A stretch of 64,000 nucleotides of DNA from Paenibacillus ihbetae (lineage in GTDB: Bacteria; Bacillota; Bacilli; Paenibacillales; Paenibacillaceae), in assembly GCF_002741055.1 (NCBI RefSeq), contig NZ_CP016809.1, positions 496,001-560,000 of the forward strand. Direction: 5' to 3'. Below are positions 8,010 to 16,125 of the stretch, one piece after another. Numbering within the stretch: the first letter of the stretch is position 1; each line of letters starts with the position of its first letter. The position numbers and the translations under genes were made by a program. The notes under the pieces were generated by a model. That model was not told the origin of the DNA. It saw only the letters and a list, made by a program, of their open reading frames with translations, and did no database searches.

Positions 8010-8025
8010 TTCGATCATAATCGAA
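8010..8025. promoter_or_regulatory. Putative operator of the ArsR-type regulator
   Basis: TTCGAT-CATA-ATCGAA is a perfect 6-4-6 palindrome in the divergent intergenic region. A TACAAT -10 for the flavin reductase gene lies at 8038-8043, which puts the palindrome over its -35 region. Confidence 0.5.
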
Positions 8026-8084
8026 TCGTCCTTGGTCTACAATGATTCTTGACGAACGAAATGAATGAATCAGGAGGAGAAACC

Positions 8085-8705
8085 ATGCACACATCTGCAG
8101 AAAAACCGCTTATCAAGACCATTCATCCAAGCATCCTCTACTACGGTACGCCTGTTATTCTTCTTACAACGTTAAATGAAGACGATAGCATGAACATATC
8201 ACCTTTGTCTTCATCATGGGCGCTCGGACGCTCCATCGTGCTGGGCATCGGACTTGGTGGGAAAGCGATTGAGAATCTTAAGAAGCGGCCGGAATGCGTG
8301 ATTAACATACCGGATCCTTCACTATGGGAGCAGGTTGAGAAGCTTGCTCCGTATACCGGTAAAGATCCTGTGCCGGACTTCAAGCTTCAAAGCGGCTTCC
8401 GGCACGAAAAGGATAAGTACGGCATCGCCGGGCTTACTCCGATGCCTTCCTTGTCCGTTACGCCCACGCGCATTCTGGAATGTCCGATACAGATTGAGGC
8501 CCGCGTCAGTAACATCCACAATCCTGCGAATGCTTCCTTATTTGCCATTGTTGAAACGGAAGCGGTCCATATTCACGCCCACCAGGATATCGTACGTGAC
8601 GAGAACCACATTGATCCAAACCAATGGAGTCCGCTCATTTATAATTTCCGCCAGTATTTTGGGCTTGGCCATCGCTTAGGGAAGACGTTTCGAGCAGAGG
8701 TCTAA
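8085..8705 (+). CDS. Flavin reductase family protein (FMN-binding split barrel)
   Basis: The 206-residue product belongs to the flavin-reductase-like (DIM6/NTAB, flavoredoxin) family. Visible family features are the N-terminal barrel segment PVILLTTLNEDDSMNISPLS and the following SWALGRSIVLGIGLGGKAIENLKK, which contact FMN. Such proteins supply reduced flavin to monooxygenases or act as flavoredoxins. The frame is open from 8049, but ATG 8085 has CAGGAGGAG at optimal distance. Divergent from the ArsR-type regulator, which probably controls it. No monooxygenase partner lies next to it. Confidence 0.88.
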   Translation: MHTSAEKPLIKTIHPSILYYGTPVILLTTLNEDDSMNISPLSSSWALGRSIVLGIGLGGKAIENLKKRPECVINIPDPSLWEQVEKLAPYTGKDPVPDFKLQSGFRHEKDKYGIAGLTPMPSLSVTPTRILECPIQIEARVSNIHNPANASLFAIVETEAVHIHAHQDIVRDENHIDPNQWSPLIYNFRQYFGLGHRLGKTFRAEV

Positions 8706-8887
8706 TGCGAAGGATCTGCCCGAGCACCTCCCTTCTTCCAACGAGGTCCTCATCATCTTGAGCTTCTGCTTCCTTAGAGTTCCTCTAATCGAATACGGAC
8801 CAGTCCGTTCCTTTCAAGGGGGCGGGCTGAATTTATACCGTTGCGTGAGTCCTGACTATCCATGAAGCCGTTATGTATCATGCGATT

Positions 8888-9397
8888 CTAACGAAGATAC
8901 GCTCCATAATCCAATATAACCTTGCCTTTGTCATCCGGCGAAGCAAAGCGCTGCGGGTGATACTTTTCGAAGAACCATGGGTTTTCCTTAAGCTGCCAGC
9001 CATGCTCGGCCAATTGGTTCATGCATTGATTGTGAGGATCGATGCCGTACAGCTCCCCGTTATCATCAGAGCCGTACAGCCAGCAGATGCCTACGTTTCC
9101 CTCCGCGATATCGGCATGCGCATATCCTTCCGGAACTTGGGTATCACGTGGAAACAGCATGCCGATCCAATATTCGAACTGTCCTCCCTCCATTCGCATC
9201 ATTCCGTAAGAAGCCCCTTCCGTCTCCGGCAGCGGGCCAAGGTTAACAAGCTCATCGATCCAACCGCTCGCGACCCATTCCCCCCACTTCTCCCCAAAGC
9301 TGCCGACAGCATCGCGGTCCTGATCTGTATATCGTTTGCCGATCAGCCGCAGCGCCGGCAAATGCTCCTGATAAACCTTAACAATTTCAGCCGCCAT
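8888..9397 (-). CDS. GyrI-like/effector-binding-domain protein
   Basis: The 169-residue protein matches the stand-alone GyrI-like (AraC effector-binding) fold: two repeats of strand-helix-strand, with the conserved patterns EGASYGMMRMEGGQFEYWIG and HGWQLKENPWFFEKYHP. Free-standing members bind or hydrolyse hydrophobic cationic or electrophilic compounds, or inhibit gyrase; no DNA-binding domain is attached here. AGGAG lies very close to ATG 9397, with a further GGAGG upstream. No operon partner. The specific ligand cannot be inferred. Confidence 0.8.
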   Translation of the reverse strand: MAAEIVKVYQEHLPALRLIGKRYTDQDRDAVGSFGEKWGEWVASGWIDELVNLGPLPETEGASYGMMRMEGGQFEYWIGMLFPRDTQVPEGYAHADIAEGNVGICWLYGSDDNGELYGIDPHNQCMNQLAEHGWQLKENPWFFEKYHPQRFASPDDKGKVILDYGAYLR

Positions 9398-9551
9398 ATC
9401 TCCTAACAGCCTCCTAATTTAGAATGGTCTCCCAATCCTATATTTTTCGATGAAGCCATCTCTATTTCCTGCAATAGGCATCCAACTTATACATTTTTGA
9501 ACAGAGAAATCTCGCAGCATGCAATCGGACTCTGGCGATCAAGTCCATGAT

Positions 9552-9581
9552 TTGTTCAAAAAGGAGCTCCGCGGGTATAAA
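9552..9581 (+). promoter_or_regulatory. Possible promoter of the CYP152 gene
   Basis: TTGTTC (9552-9557) and TATAAA (9576-9581) are separated by 18 bases, about 60 bases before the start codon. Confidence 0.35.
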
Positions 9582-9639
9582 GGAGATACTAGCTCATTTG
9601 CAATGATTGCTCCCCTATTTAAACAGCAGGAGGTTTCAT

Positions 9640-10902
9640 ATGGAAACATCAAGACCGATTCCAAAAGAAGAAGGCATCGACAATAGCTTAAGCGTGCTCC
9701 GCGAAGGTTATCTCTACGTAACCAACCGGGCAATCGGCTTTCAATCCGACATATTCGAAACACGGCTCTTAGGCGAACGGGCCATCTGTATGCGAGGCGA
9801 AGAGGCGGCCAAGCTTTTGTACGACGGGGAGAAATTTCAGCGGCATGGCGCGGCACCTAAGCGTGTGCTGAAATCCTTGTTCGGTGAAAACGGCGTGCAG
9901 ACCCTTGACGGTGAAGATCACCGGCATCGAAAAGCAATGTTCATGTCCATTATGAACCGTGATGGCCTTTTGGCCATGCGTGAAATCACCCGGAAGCAGT
10001 GGAAGCTTGCCGTCGAACGTTTTGAGGAGCTGGAGCAGATTGTGATCTACGATGAAGCCAAGGAGCTTCTTTGCCGTGCTGCCTGCGAATGGGCGGGCAT
10101 TCCCATTTCCGGGGAGGAGGTGAAGGAGAAGACGGGATGGCTCGGTACCATGATGGAGTCCGCGGCTGCAATAGGCATCAAGCATCGGCGAGGAAGAATG
10201 GCCCGCTCCAAGGCGGAGCGGTGGCTGGAAGGCTTGGTGCTGGACGTCCGCGAAGGCCGAATTCAGCCTGCCGACGGAACAGCCCTTTCGGTCTTTTCCA
10301 AGCATCGGGATCTGGCCGGCAACATGCTGGACCCCAAGATCGCAGCGGTCGAACTCCTGAACATCCTGCGTCCGATCGTAGCCGTTGCCGTCTATGTCTG
10401 CTTTACGGCTCTTGCTGTCATTCAGCATCCGGAGGAGCGCGCGAAATTGATGTCCTCCGAGGAGGACAAGCTTCAGCATTTTATTCAAGAGGTGCGAAGA
10501 TTCTATCCATTCTTCCCCTTTGTTCCCGCCCGTGCGATCCGGGATTTTACTTGGAAGGGCTATGAATTTAACGAGGGTGTGCTCACGCTCCTTGACCTGT
10601 ATGGAACGAATCATGATCCTAAGCAGTGGGACCAGCCCGAGCTGTTCAAGCCGGATCGGTTCAAGGATTGGAACGGAAGCCCGTTCAGCTTTATTCCGCA
10701 AGGCGGCGGAGATCATGATTCCGGTCACCGCTGCGCCGGCGAATGGATTACGCTCGAGATTATGAAGGAGAGCGCGGACGTTCTGGCTAACTGGATTCGG
10801 TATGAGGTGCCTGCGCAGGATCTCAGCTTCCGTTTTCATGACATGCCGTCTCTGCCGCACAGCCGCATCATCATCCGCAACGTCAAGCGTTTAAAGCCGT
10901 AA
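9640..10902 (+). CDS. CYP152-type fatty-acid peroxygenase (cytochrome P450)
   Basis: The 420-residue P450 matches the CYP152 group (B. subtilis YbdT/P450-BSbeta), which hydroxylates or decarboxylates fatty acids with H2O2 and needs no reductase. The haem-thiolate loop is PQGGGDHDSGHRCAGEW, with Cys365 as ligand. In the I helix the usual acid-alcohol pair is replaced by Arg-Pro (LLNILRPIVAV), the hallmark of this class in which the fatty-acid carboxylate supplies the missing acid. ATG 9640 has AGGAGG; the frame's earlier ATG at 9607 lacks one. Soluble and monocistronic, with no redox partner gene adjacent. Confidence 0.95.
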   Translation: METSRPIPKEEGIDNSLSVLREGYLYVTNRAIGFQSDIFETRLLGERAICMRGEEAAKLLYDGEKFQRHGAAPKRVLKSLFGENGVQTLDGEDHRHRKAMFMSIMNRDGLLAMREITRKQWKLAVERFEELEQIVIYDEAKELLCRAACEWAGIPISGEEVKEKTGWLGTMMESAAAIGIKHRRGRMARSKAERWLEGLVLDVREGRIQPADGTALSVFSKHRDLAGNMLDPKIAAVELLNILRPIVAVAVYVCFTALAVIQHPEERAKLMSSEEDKLQHFIQEVRRFYPFFPFVPARAIRDFTWKGYEFNEGVLTLLDLYGTNHDPKQWDQPELFKPDRFKDWNGSPFSFIPQGGGDHDSGHRCAGEWITLEIMKESADVLANWIRYEVPAQDLSFRFHDMPSLPHSRIIIRNVKRLKP

Positions 10903-11033
10903 CCAAGGAGTCGTATAGGACACGGGTTGTTTAGGACAAATAACTCTTGTGCAACCTCCAATGAACATGTCACAATAACAAGAGAGACTTTAGCCAAAGC
11001 AACTAAACCTACTACGAAATCGGAGGTCTTGTC

Positions 11034-11951
11034 TTGAAAACGATTAAACTTGGAAACAGTTCGCTTGAAGTACCTGTCGTAGCCGTCGGTTGTATGCGTA
11101 TAAATTCGCTGGATAAAGCGGAGGCCGAGCGTTTTGTTCAAACGGCGCTTGAGGAAGGGGCCAACTTTTTCGACCATGCCGACATCTACGGCGGCGGAGA
11201 CTGCGAGGAAATCTTCTCCGAAGCGATACATATGAGCGCGAGCGTCCGCGAGCAAATCATCCTGCAGTCGAAATGCGGGATTCGTCAAGGAATGTTTGAC
11301 TTCTCGAAAGAGCATATTCTGAATTCAGTTGACGGCATTTTGAAAAGATTGAAAACCGAATACCTCGATGTGCTGCTCCTGCACCGTCCGGATGCCCTTG
11401 TTGAACCGGAGGAGGTTGCCGAAGCTTTTGATCAGCTTGAGCGTTCGGGCAAGGTAAGACACTTCGGTGTGTCCAATCAAAACCCGATGCAGATTCAGCT
11501 GCTGAAAAAAGCGGTGAAGCAGCCGATCGTGGCTAACCAGCTTCAGCTCAGCATCACAAATGCTACGATGATCTCAAGCGGAATCAACGTGAACATGGAG
11601 AATGAATCCGCCGTCAACCGCGACGGAAGCGTGCTGGATTTCTGCAGGCTGCATGATATTACGATTCAGCCGTGGTCCCCATTCCAATACGGATTTTTCG
11701 AAGGGGTATTCTTGGGAAGCGACAAATTCCCTGAGCTGAATCAGCAGATCGATGAAATTGCAGATAAATACGGCGTAAACGGTACAACCATCGCCATCGC
11801 GTGGCTGCTTCGCCACCCTGCCCGTATGCAGCCTGTGATCGGGACGATGAATGTCGATCGCTTAAAGGATTGCATCAAGGCGAGCGATATCGTGCTGACG
11901 CGCGAGGAATGGTATGCGATCTACCGCGCGGCAGGCAACATCCTTCCTTAA
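11034..11951 (+). CDS. Aldo/keto reductase
   Basis: The 305-residue (beta/alpha)8 barrel enzyme reduces carbonyls with NADPH. The catalytic tetrad is visible: Asp and Tyr in FFDHADIYGGG (about 45-55), Lys in LQSKCGI (about 82) and His in VLLLHRPD (about 118). The cofactor-binding C-terminal segment IAIAWLLRHPARMQPVIGT is also intact. The closest characterised group is the YdhF-like AKR set. The start is TTG 11034, seven bases after GGAGG. Its own terminator follows at 11998-12039. Confidence 0.93.
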   Translation: MKTIKLGNSSLEVPVVAVGCMRINSLDKAEAERFVQTALEEGANFFDHADIYGGGDCEEIFSEAIHMSASVREQIILQSKCGIRQGMFDFSKEHILNSVDGILKRLKTEYLDVLLLHRPDALVEPEEVAEAFDQLERSGKVRHFGVSNQNPMQIQLLKKAVKQPIVANQLQLSITNATMISSGINVNMENESAVNRDGSVLDFCRLHDITIQPWSPFQYGFFEGVFLGSDKFPELNQQIDEIADKYGVNGTTIAIAWLLRHPARMQPVIGTMNVDRLKDCIKASDIVLTREEWYAIYRAAGNILP

Positions 11952-11997
11952 GCACTAGCAGAATATATAGACTGTCAGAGCAAAACTCTGTCAGAGC

Positions 11998-12039
11998 AAA
12001 AAACAGCCCCCGGCCCATGCAGGCCGGAGGCTGTTTTTT
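11998..12039. terminator. Terminator between aldo/keto reductase and convergent MFS gene
   Basis: AAAACAGCCCCCGGCC pairs with GGCCGGAGGCTGTTTT and the hairpin ends in TTTTTT, with A-rich sequence on the other side, so it can serve both strands. A 14-base near-direct repeat, CTGTCAGAGCAAAA, precedes it (about 11972-12000). Confidence 0.85.
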
Positions 12040-12060
12040 GCTATAAACCCTATTGTCGAA

Positions 12061-13380
12061 TTAAGCGCTCTTGCCGGATTGCGCCGCCGTTTTACCCAGC
12101 TTGATTGATCCCAGGCAGACTGGGATCAATACCAGCGATAGCAAGCCTCCAGCCAGCGACAGCGTGCTGTAGCTCGTGCTGGCTGCGACCACGCCAGACA
12201 GCGCGCCGCCCGAAGCGCCGGCAAGGGCAATCAGCACATCAATCGTTCCCTGCGTCTTAGCCCGGGTAGTTGGATGCGTAGCGTCAACGATCATCGCCGT
12301 TCCGCTGATCAAGCCCAGGTTCCAGCCCACGCCAAGCAAGGCGAGGGCAAGGATGAGCAGCATGAGCGAATCGGCCGGCGCAAACGCAGCTAATATTCCG
12401 GAGATCAACAGGACCATGCCGGATGCGATGGACATGGCAAGCCGTCCCACTTTATCCACGAGATAGCCGGTAATGAGCGACGGAAGATACATGGCCCCGA
12501 TATGGATGCCGATGACTAAACCGACAGCGCCGAGTCCGTGACCGTGATGCTTCATGTGCACCGGCGTCATGGTCATGATGGAGATCATCACCACTTGAGT
12601 CAGGATCATCACGGCTGTTCCCACTACGAGCCCGCGCTTGTTCCCGTCCGCAGGAGTCGAATCCGAAGCTGTCCCGGCGTTGGTGCGGTTCGCTTGAGCG
12701 ATCGCCTGCGCTATAGCGTAAGGGTCGGGACGAAGCAATACCAGCAGCACCAAGCCCGCCAGAATGAATGCCGCAGCCGCTAGAATAAAAGGCCCCGCTA
12801 AAGCCGGCACGCCGATTGATTCAGCGGCCCGACCCATGACATTGACCAGATTGGGCCCTGCGACGGCGCCGAATGTAGTCGATACCATCGCCGCGCTGAC
12901 AGCCGATGCGCGCTGGGATGGCTTTGCCAAATCCGTTCCTGCATATCTTGCCTGCAAATTGGTGGCGGTGCCTACGCCATAGATCAGCAGCGAAGCAAAC
13001 AGCAGAATGATGTTCTGTAAGGACGCTGCAATGATGACCCCGATGGCTCCGATCCCGCCGGCAAGGAACCCTGTAGCGAGACCCGGCCCCCGTCCGAAGC
13101 GCTGGCTAAGCCGACCGACATACCAGGCACCAAATGCGGAGCCTACCGTAATCAGCGCGGCTGGAATTCCCGCATAGCTATCGGTTTTAAGCATTTCCTG
13201 GGCAAGCAGCGCTCCGACGGTCAAGCCTGCCGCGAGTCCCGCCCCCCCGAAGATTTGCGACAGGATTACGATGATAAGCGTTCGCTTGTACAGCCGTTCC
13301 TGAAGAACGGGAGAATCTATGTATTTCTGAATCTTTGGTAGTTCTTGCTTTCTTCCGGAACGTTCCTGTAATTTCGGCAT
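12061..13380 (-). CDS. Major facilitator superfamily transporter
   Basis: The 439-residue protein has twelve predicted membrane spans with a long central cytoplasmic loop rich in Asn/Ser/Asp (about 235-255). The MFS motif A-like loop GAWYVGRLSQRFGRGPGLA lies between spans 2 and 3, and GYLVDKVGRLAMSIA mirrors it in the second half. The N-terminal 35 residues are charged and cytoplasmic. GGGGAG precedes ATG 13380. Substrate unknown; similarity is to drug/metabolite exporters of the family. Monocistronic. Confidence 0.88.
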   Translation of the reverse strand: MPKLQERSGRKQELPKIQKYIDSPVLQERLYKRTLIIVILSQIFGGAGLAAGLTVGALLAQEMLKTDSYAGIPAALITVGSAFGAWYVGRLSQRFGRGPGLATGFLAGGIGAIGVIIAASLQNIILLFASLLIYGVGTATNLQARYAGTDLAKPSQRASAVSAAMVSTTFGAVAGPNLVNVMGRAAESIGVPALAGPFILAAAAFILAGLVLLVLLRPDPYAIAQAIAQANRTNAGTASDSTPADGNKRGLVVGTAVMILTQVVMISIMTMTPVHMKHHGHGLGAVGLVIGIHIGAMYLPSLITGYLVDKVGRLAMSIASGMVLLISGILAAFAPADSLMLLILALALLGVGWNLGLISGTAMIVDATHPTTRAKTQGTIDVLIALAGASGGALSGVVAASTSYSTLSLAGGLLSLVLIPVCLGSIKLGKTAAQSGKSA

Positions 13381-13657
13381 GATTCGCTCCCCTTTCGTAT
13401 GCTATTCCTCAGAATACCATAGATTCCGCTCCTCGCTGTCCTGTTTTTTTCAAAAAGAAAGCCGCCCCGCTTATTACATATCAATGGGGCTCGAGCTTTC
13501 GCCAGCACAAGCCCTTTAACCGCATTCTAGCGGGAGCTTCGGGCAATCTTTTATCTCTTAATATGCGGGGATTGTGGTAGAAATGCCGTTACCTCTACCA
13601 TTCGTTCACATATTGTATGTTGAGATAGGTTGGACGATTCCTTGAGGAGGGGATGAA

Positions 13658-14392
13658 ATGAAGGCAAGCAGGCCAGAAGCAACAGATCGGCAGGGTGTTT
13701 CCATCATCACCTGCACGAACCGCCGCAGCTATATCCAAAATTTGTTCGCTAATTTTAATCGGCAGTCTTGTGGGCCTAAGGAACTTATCGTCATTATCAA
13801 CCATAATGGCATTCCCCTTGAACCTTATAAGCAATTGGCTGCCCGTCAAGGAAACATTCGCATATACCGCCTTCCTGAGCATCACACTCTGGGCGCATGC
13901 TTGAATTACGCCATAGGCAAGGCGAAATACGGCATCATTGCTAAATTCGACGATGATGATTATTACGCGCCGCGTTATATCGCGGACAGCCTGCAGACTT
14001 TGAGAAGATCCAAAGCCGATGTTCTGGGGAAACGTTCGCATTACATGTATCTGAACGGCTCGAAAACGCTGATCCTTCGTTTTCCGTTTGCCGAGAACCG
14101 TCCGGCGTCCAAGCTGCCGGGTGCTACGCTCATCATAAGAAAAGAAGTGTTTAACCACGTGCGCTTTCCGCACCAAAACGTTGGGGAAGACGACCTGTTT
14201 TGCCTAAGGAGCAAACGAAAGGGCTTCAAGGTATACTCAGGGAACAAATATCATTTTGCTGCAGTCCGACGAAAAAACTCCGCCAATCATACGTGGATCA
14301 TCAGCGACAGCGAGCTGCTGGCCAATCACAAACAAATCCCGGGCGTTCATAACTACAAAAGGTACGTACAGCAAAAACAGGCGGTGCACTAA
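13658..14392 (+). CDS. Family 2 glycosyltransferase, copy A
   Basis: The 244-residue GT-A fold enzyme has the nucleotide-sugar-binding start VSIITCTNRRSYIQNLFANF and a strong metal-binding acidic motif KFDDDDYYAP (about residue 90). The catalytic-base region GEDDLFC (about 170) is intact. There are no membrane spans, so it is a cytoplasmic glycosyltransferase acting on a lipid-linked or protein acceptor. The gene ends with TAA at 14390-14392, one base before the ATG of a paralogue in the same operon. GGAGGGG precedes ATG 13658. Donor and acceptor unknown. Confidence 0.88.
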   Translation: MKASRPEATDRQGVSIITCTNRRSYIQNLFANFNRQSCGPKELIVIINHNGIPLEPYKQLAARQGNIRIYRLPEHHTLGACLNYAIGKAKYGIIAKFDDDDYYAPRYIADSLQTLRRSKADVLGKRSHYMYLNGSKTLILRFPFAENRPASKLPGATLIIRKEVFNHVRFPHQNVGEDDLFCLRSKRKGFKVYSGNKYHFAAVRRKNSANHTWIISDSELLANHKQIPGVHNYKRYVQQKQAVH

Positions 14393-14393
14393 C

Positions 14394-15092
14394 ATGACGA
14401 ATCCCGGAGTCTCCGTTATTACTTGCACGAAGCGGGCGGAATGCCTGAATCGGCTTTTGGCCAATTTCAACAGGCAGAAGTACGATAACAAAGAGCTCAT
14501 CATCATTTTGAATCACGACAGCCTGAAGCTGCCTATATACCTGGAAGCCGCTAAGAAGTATCGCAATATCCGCGTCTACCGCAAGCCTGAGCGAATGTCC
14601 TTGGGAAGCTGCCTGAATTTTGGCGTTCAAGTATCGAAGTTTAGCTATATCGCTAAATTTGATGATGACGATTATTATGCTTCGGGGTATCTCGCGGAGG
14701 GAATGCGGGCAATGATCAAAAAGGGTGCTGACATTGTCGGCAAAAGAGCCCATTTCATGCAGCTTGACGGTCATCAGACCGTTCTCTGCCGCTATGGGAA
14801 CATGGCGAATCGCGAAGTTCCCATCGTGCAGGGAGCAACGCTGCTCGCGAACCGCCGCGTCTTCCGCCATATCCGGTTTCCCGATCAAAACCGCAGCGAA
14901 TGCGTTAGATTTTGTGCAGCGGCGGCTGCGAAGGGATATCGAATTTACGCGACCAGTCCATACAACTTCCTGGCACAGCGGCGCCGCAATTCCCGGAATC
15001 ATACCTGGATCATCAGCGACAAAGAGCTTATGTCCCGAAATGCCAGACAGTTAACCGTGCCTAACATCCGCACATTCGTAAGCCGAGGTTAA
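14394..15092 (+). CDS. Family 2 glycosyltransferase, copy B
   Basis: The 232-residue product is a paralogue of the preceding gene across its whole length: VSVITCTKRAECLNRLLANF, AKFDDDDYYASGYL and the C-terminal RRNSRNHTWIISDKEL match copy A (RRKNSANHTWIISDSEL). Where copy A has GEDDLFC this copy has RSECVRFC, so the usual ED catalytic-base motif is broken. It may have diverged in acceptor handling, lost activity, or work only with copy A. Start ATG 14394 lies two bases after the upstream stop, consistent with translational coupling. A terminator follows. Confidence 0.88.
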   Translation: MTNPGVSVITCTKRAECLNRLLANFNRQKYDNKELIIILNHDSLKLPIYLEAAKKYRNIRVYRKPERMSLGSCLNFGVQVSKFSYIAKFDDDDYYASGYLAEGMRAMIKKGADIVGKRAHFMQLDGHQTVLCRYGNMANREVPIVQGATLLANRRVFRHIRFPDQNRSECVRFCAAAAAKGYRIYATSPYNFLAQRRRNSRNHTWIISDKELMSRNARQLTVPNIRTFVSRG

Positions 15093-15141
15093 GACTTCGC
15101 TCATAGCCCTGCGGGCCCCCATAATGGATTCCTTGGAAACG

Positions 15142-15179
15142 AAAACAGCCTTCGGTGGACGATGCACCGAGGCTGTTTT
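15142..15179 (+). terminator. Terminator of the glycosyltransferase pair
   Basis: AAAACAGCCTTCGGTG (15142-15157) pairs with CACCGAGGCTGTTTT (15165-15179), with one bulge, leaving a TTTT end on the plus strand and AAAA at the base, so it may act in both directions. Confidence 0.75.
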
Positions 15180-15271
15180 GGCTTTCCATAGGATCAAATT
15201 GCATCCTTCGCCCTTCCCCCGCCCCAACAGAAGAAGGCAGCATGGGAGGCAATCGAAGCGGGCTGTCAGGT

Positions 15272-16000
15272 TTACGATGAAAGGACCATCATGCCGATGC
15301 CTAAAAATTGCACGGAGCCTATAATCTCGATGATGCCCACCTTCATCGGCTTGATGACTTTTCCGGAATACAGCAAACTCCGGCTAAGCGGGAACAGAAA
15401 CGCGGCAGTGAGCCAGGGTAAGCCGAGGATCGGCGGAACGGCCAGCGCGGCAAGATGATATACCCTCGAGTAGACCGAATACCGCTTGTTCTTCCGTTCC
15501 CTGAAGACGGATTTCACGAAGAAAACGGTTCCGGCAAAATAGACCGCATTCACCAAAACTACAACCGCCAGTTCTTTGCCGACTGTACCGCCGCCAAGCA
15601 TATAGGCCGCTGCGCCGCCTGTGCAGAACAGCAGGATAGCGCATAAATCATTCAGAAGTGCACGCTCCTTGCGCCGGACGACATGCCATATGTTAACGGT
15701 GATCAATGCAAGCAGCACCGGAGCGAGCCATAGCATCCACGGATCATGCCAGATGACGGGGATGAGAAATCCCGCTCCGGCAGCAGCATATCCGATTCCC
15801 CAATACACCTCCGAGGTTTGTCTCCTCCTCTTGAGCGACTGTAACAGCGGATACGAAGCGAAATAGAGCAGCAGCCAAGCCAGAAACAGCGGAGCATGCA
15901 AAATCGTTGGCTTCGCCGCCGCCATTCCGATCATATAGGGTACGATGAGCATCGCCCATCCTCCGTGTTCCCGCGGTATAACGATCTTCGATCGGTTCAT
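15272..16000 (-). CDS. ywiC: YwiC-like membrane protein
   Basis: The 242-residue protein has about six to eight predicted membrane spans and begins with the YwiC hallmark IPREHGGWAMLIVPYMIG. In B. subtilis ywiC stands in the nar-fnr region, and it does so here, 125 bases after narK, which supports assignment to the family. Its function is unknown; a role in anaerobic respiration or quinone/haem chemistry is only suggested by this conserved position. I chose ATG 16000 over the upstream ATG 16066 because GGGGAGAAGG lies directly before it and the family motif begins there. Confidence 0.85.
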   Translation of the reverse strand: MNRSKIVIPREHGGWAMLIVPYMIGMAAAKPTILHAPLFLAWLLLYFASYPLLQSLKRRRQTSEVYWGIGYAAAGAGFLIPVIWHDPWMLWLAPVLLALITVNIWHVVRRKERALLNDLCAILLFCTGGAAAYMLGGGTVGKELAVVVLVNAVYFAGTVFFVKSVFRERKNKRYSVYSRVYHLAALAVPPILGLPWLTAAFLFPLSRSLLYSGKVIKPMKVGIIEIIGSVQFLGIGMMVLSS

Positions 16001-16125
16001 CCTTCTCCCCTGCACTTTCAAAGTGGAATGTCGTTCCGGACCCCTGGCACCAGAACTTGAAGACACTTCCTGTAATCTTATTTCTCCAAACCCTTTGCTT
16101 TACCGCAGCTTCGACACTCCAGCCC

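Noticed and set aside
9769..10860. A 363-codon open frame on the minus strand
   Set aside because: It is wholly antisense to the clear CYP152 gene, has no ribosome site, and its translation resembles no family; it is a codon-bias shadow.
13595..14176. A 193-codon open frame on the minus strand
   Set aside because: Antisense to glycosyltransferase copy A, without a ribosome site.
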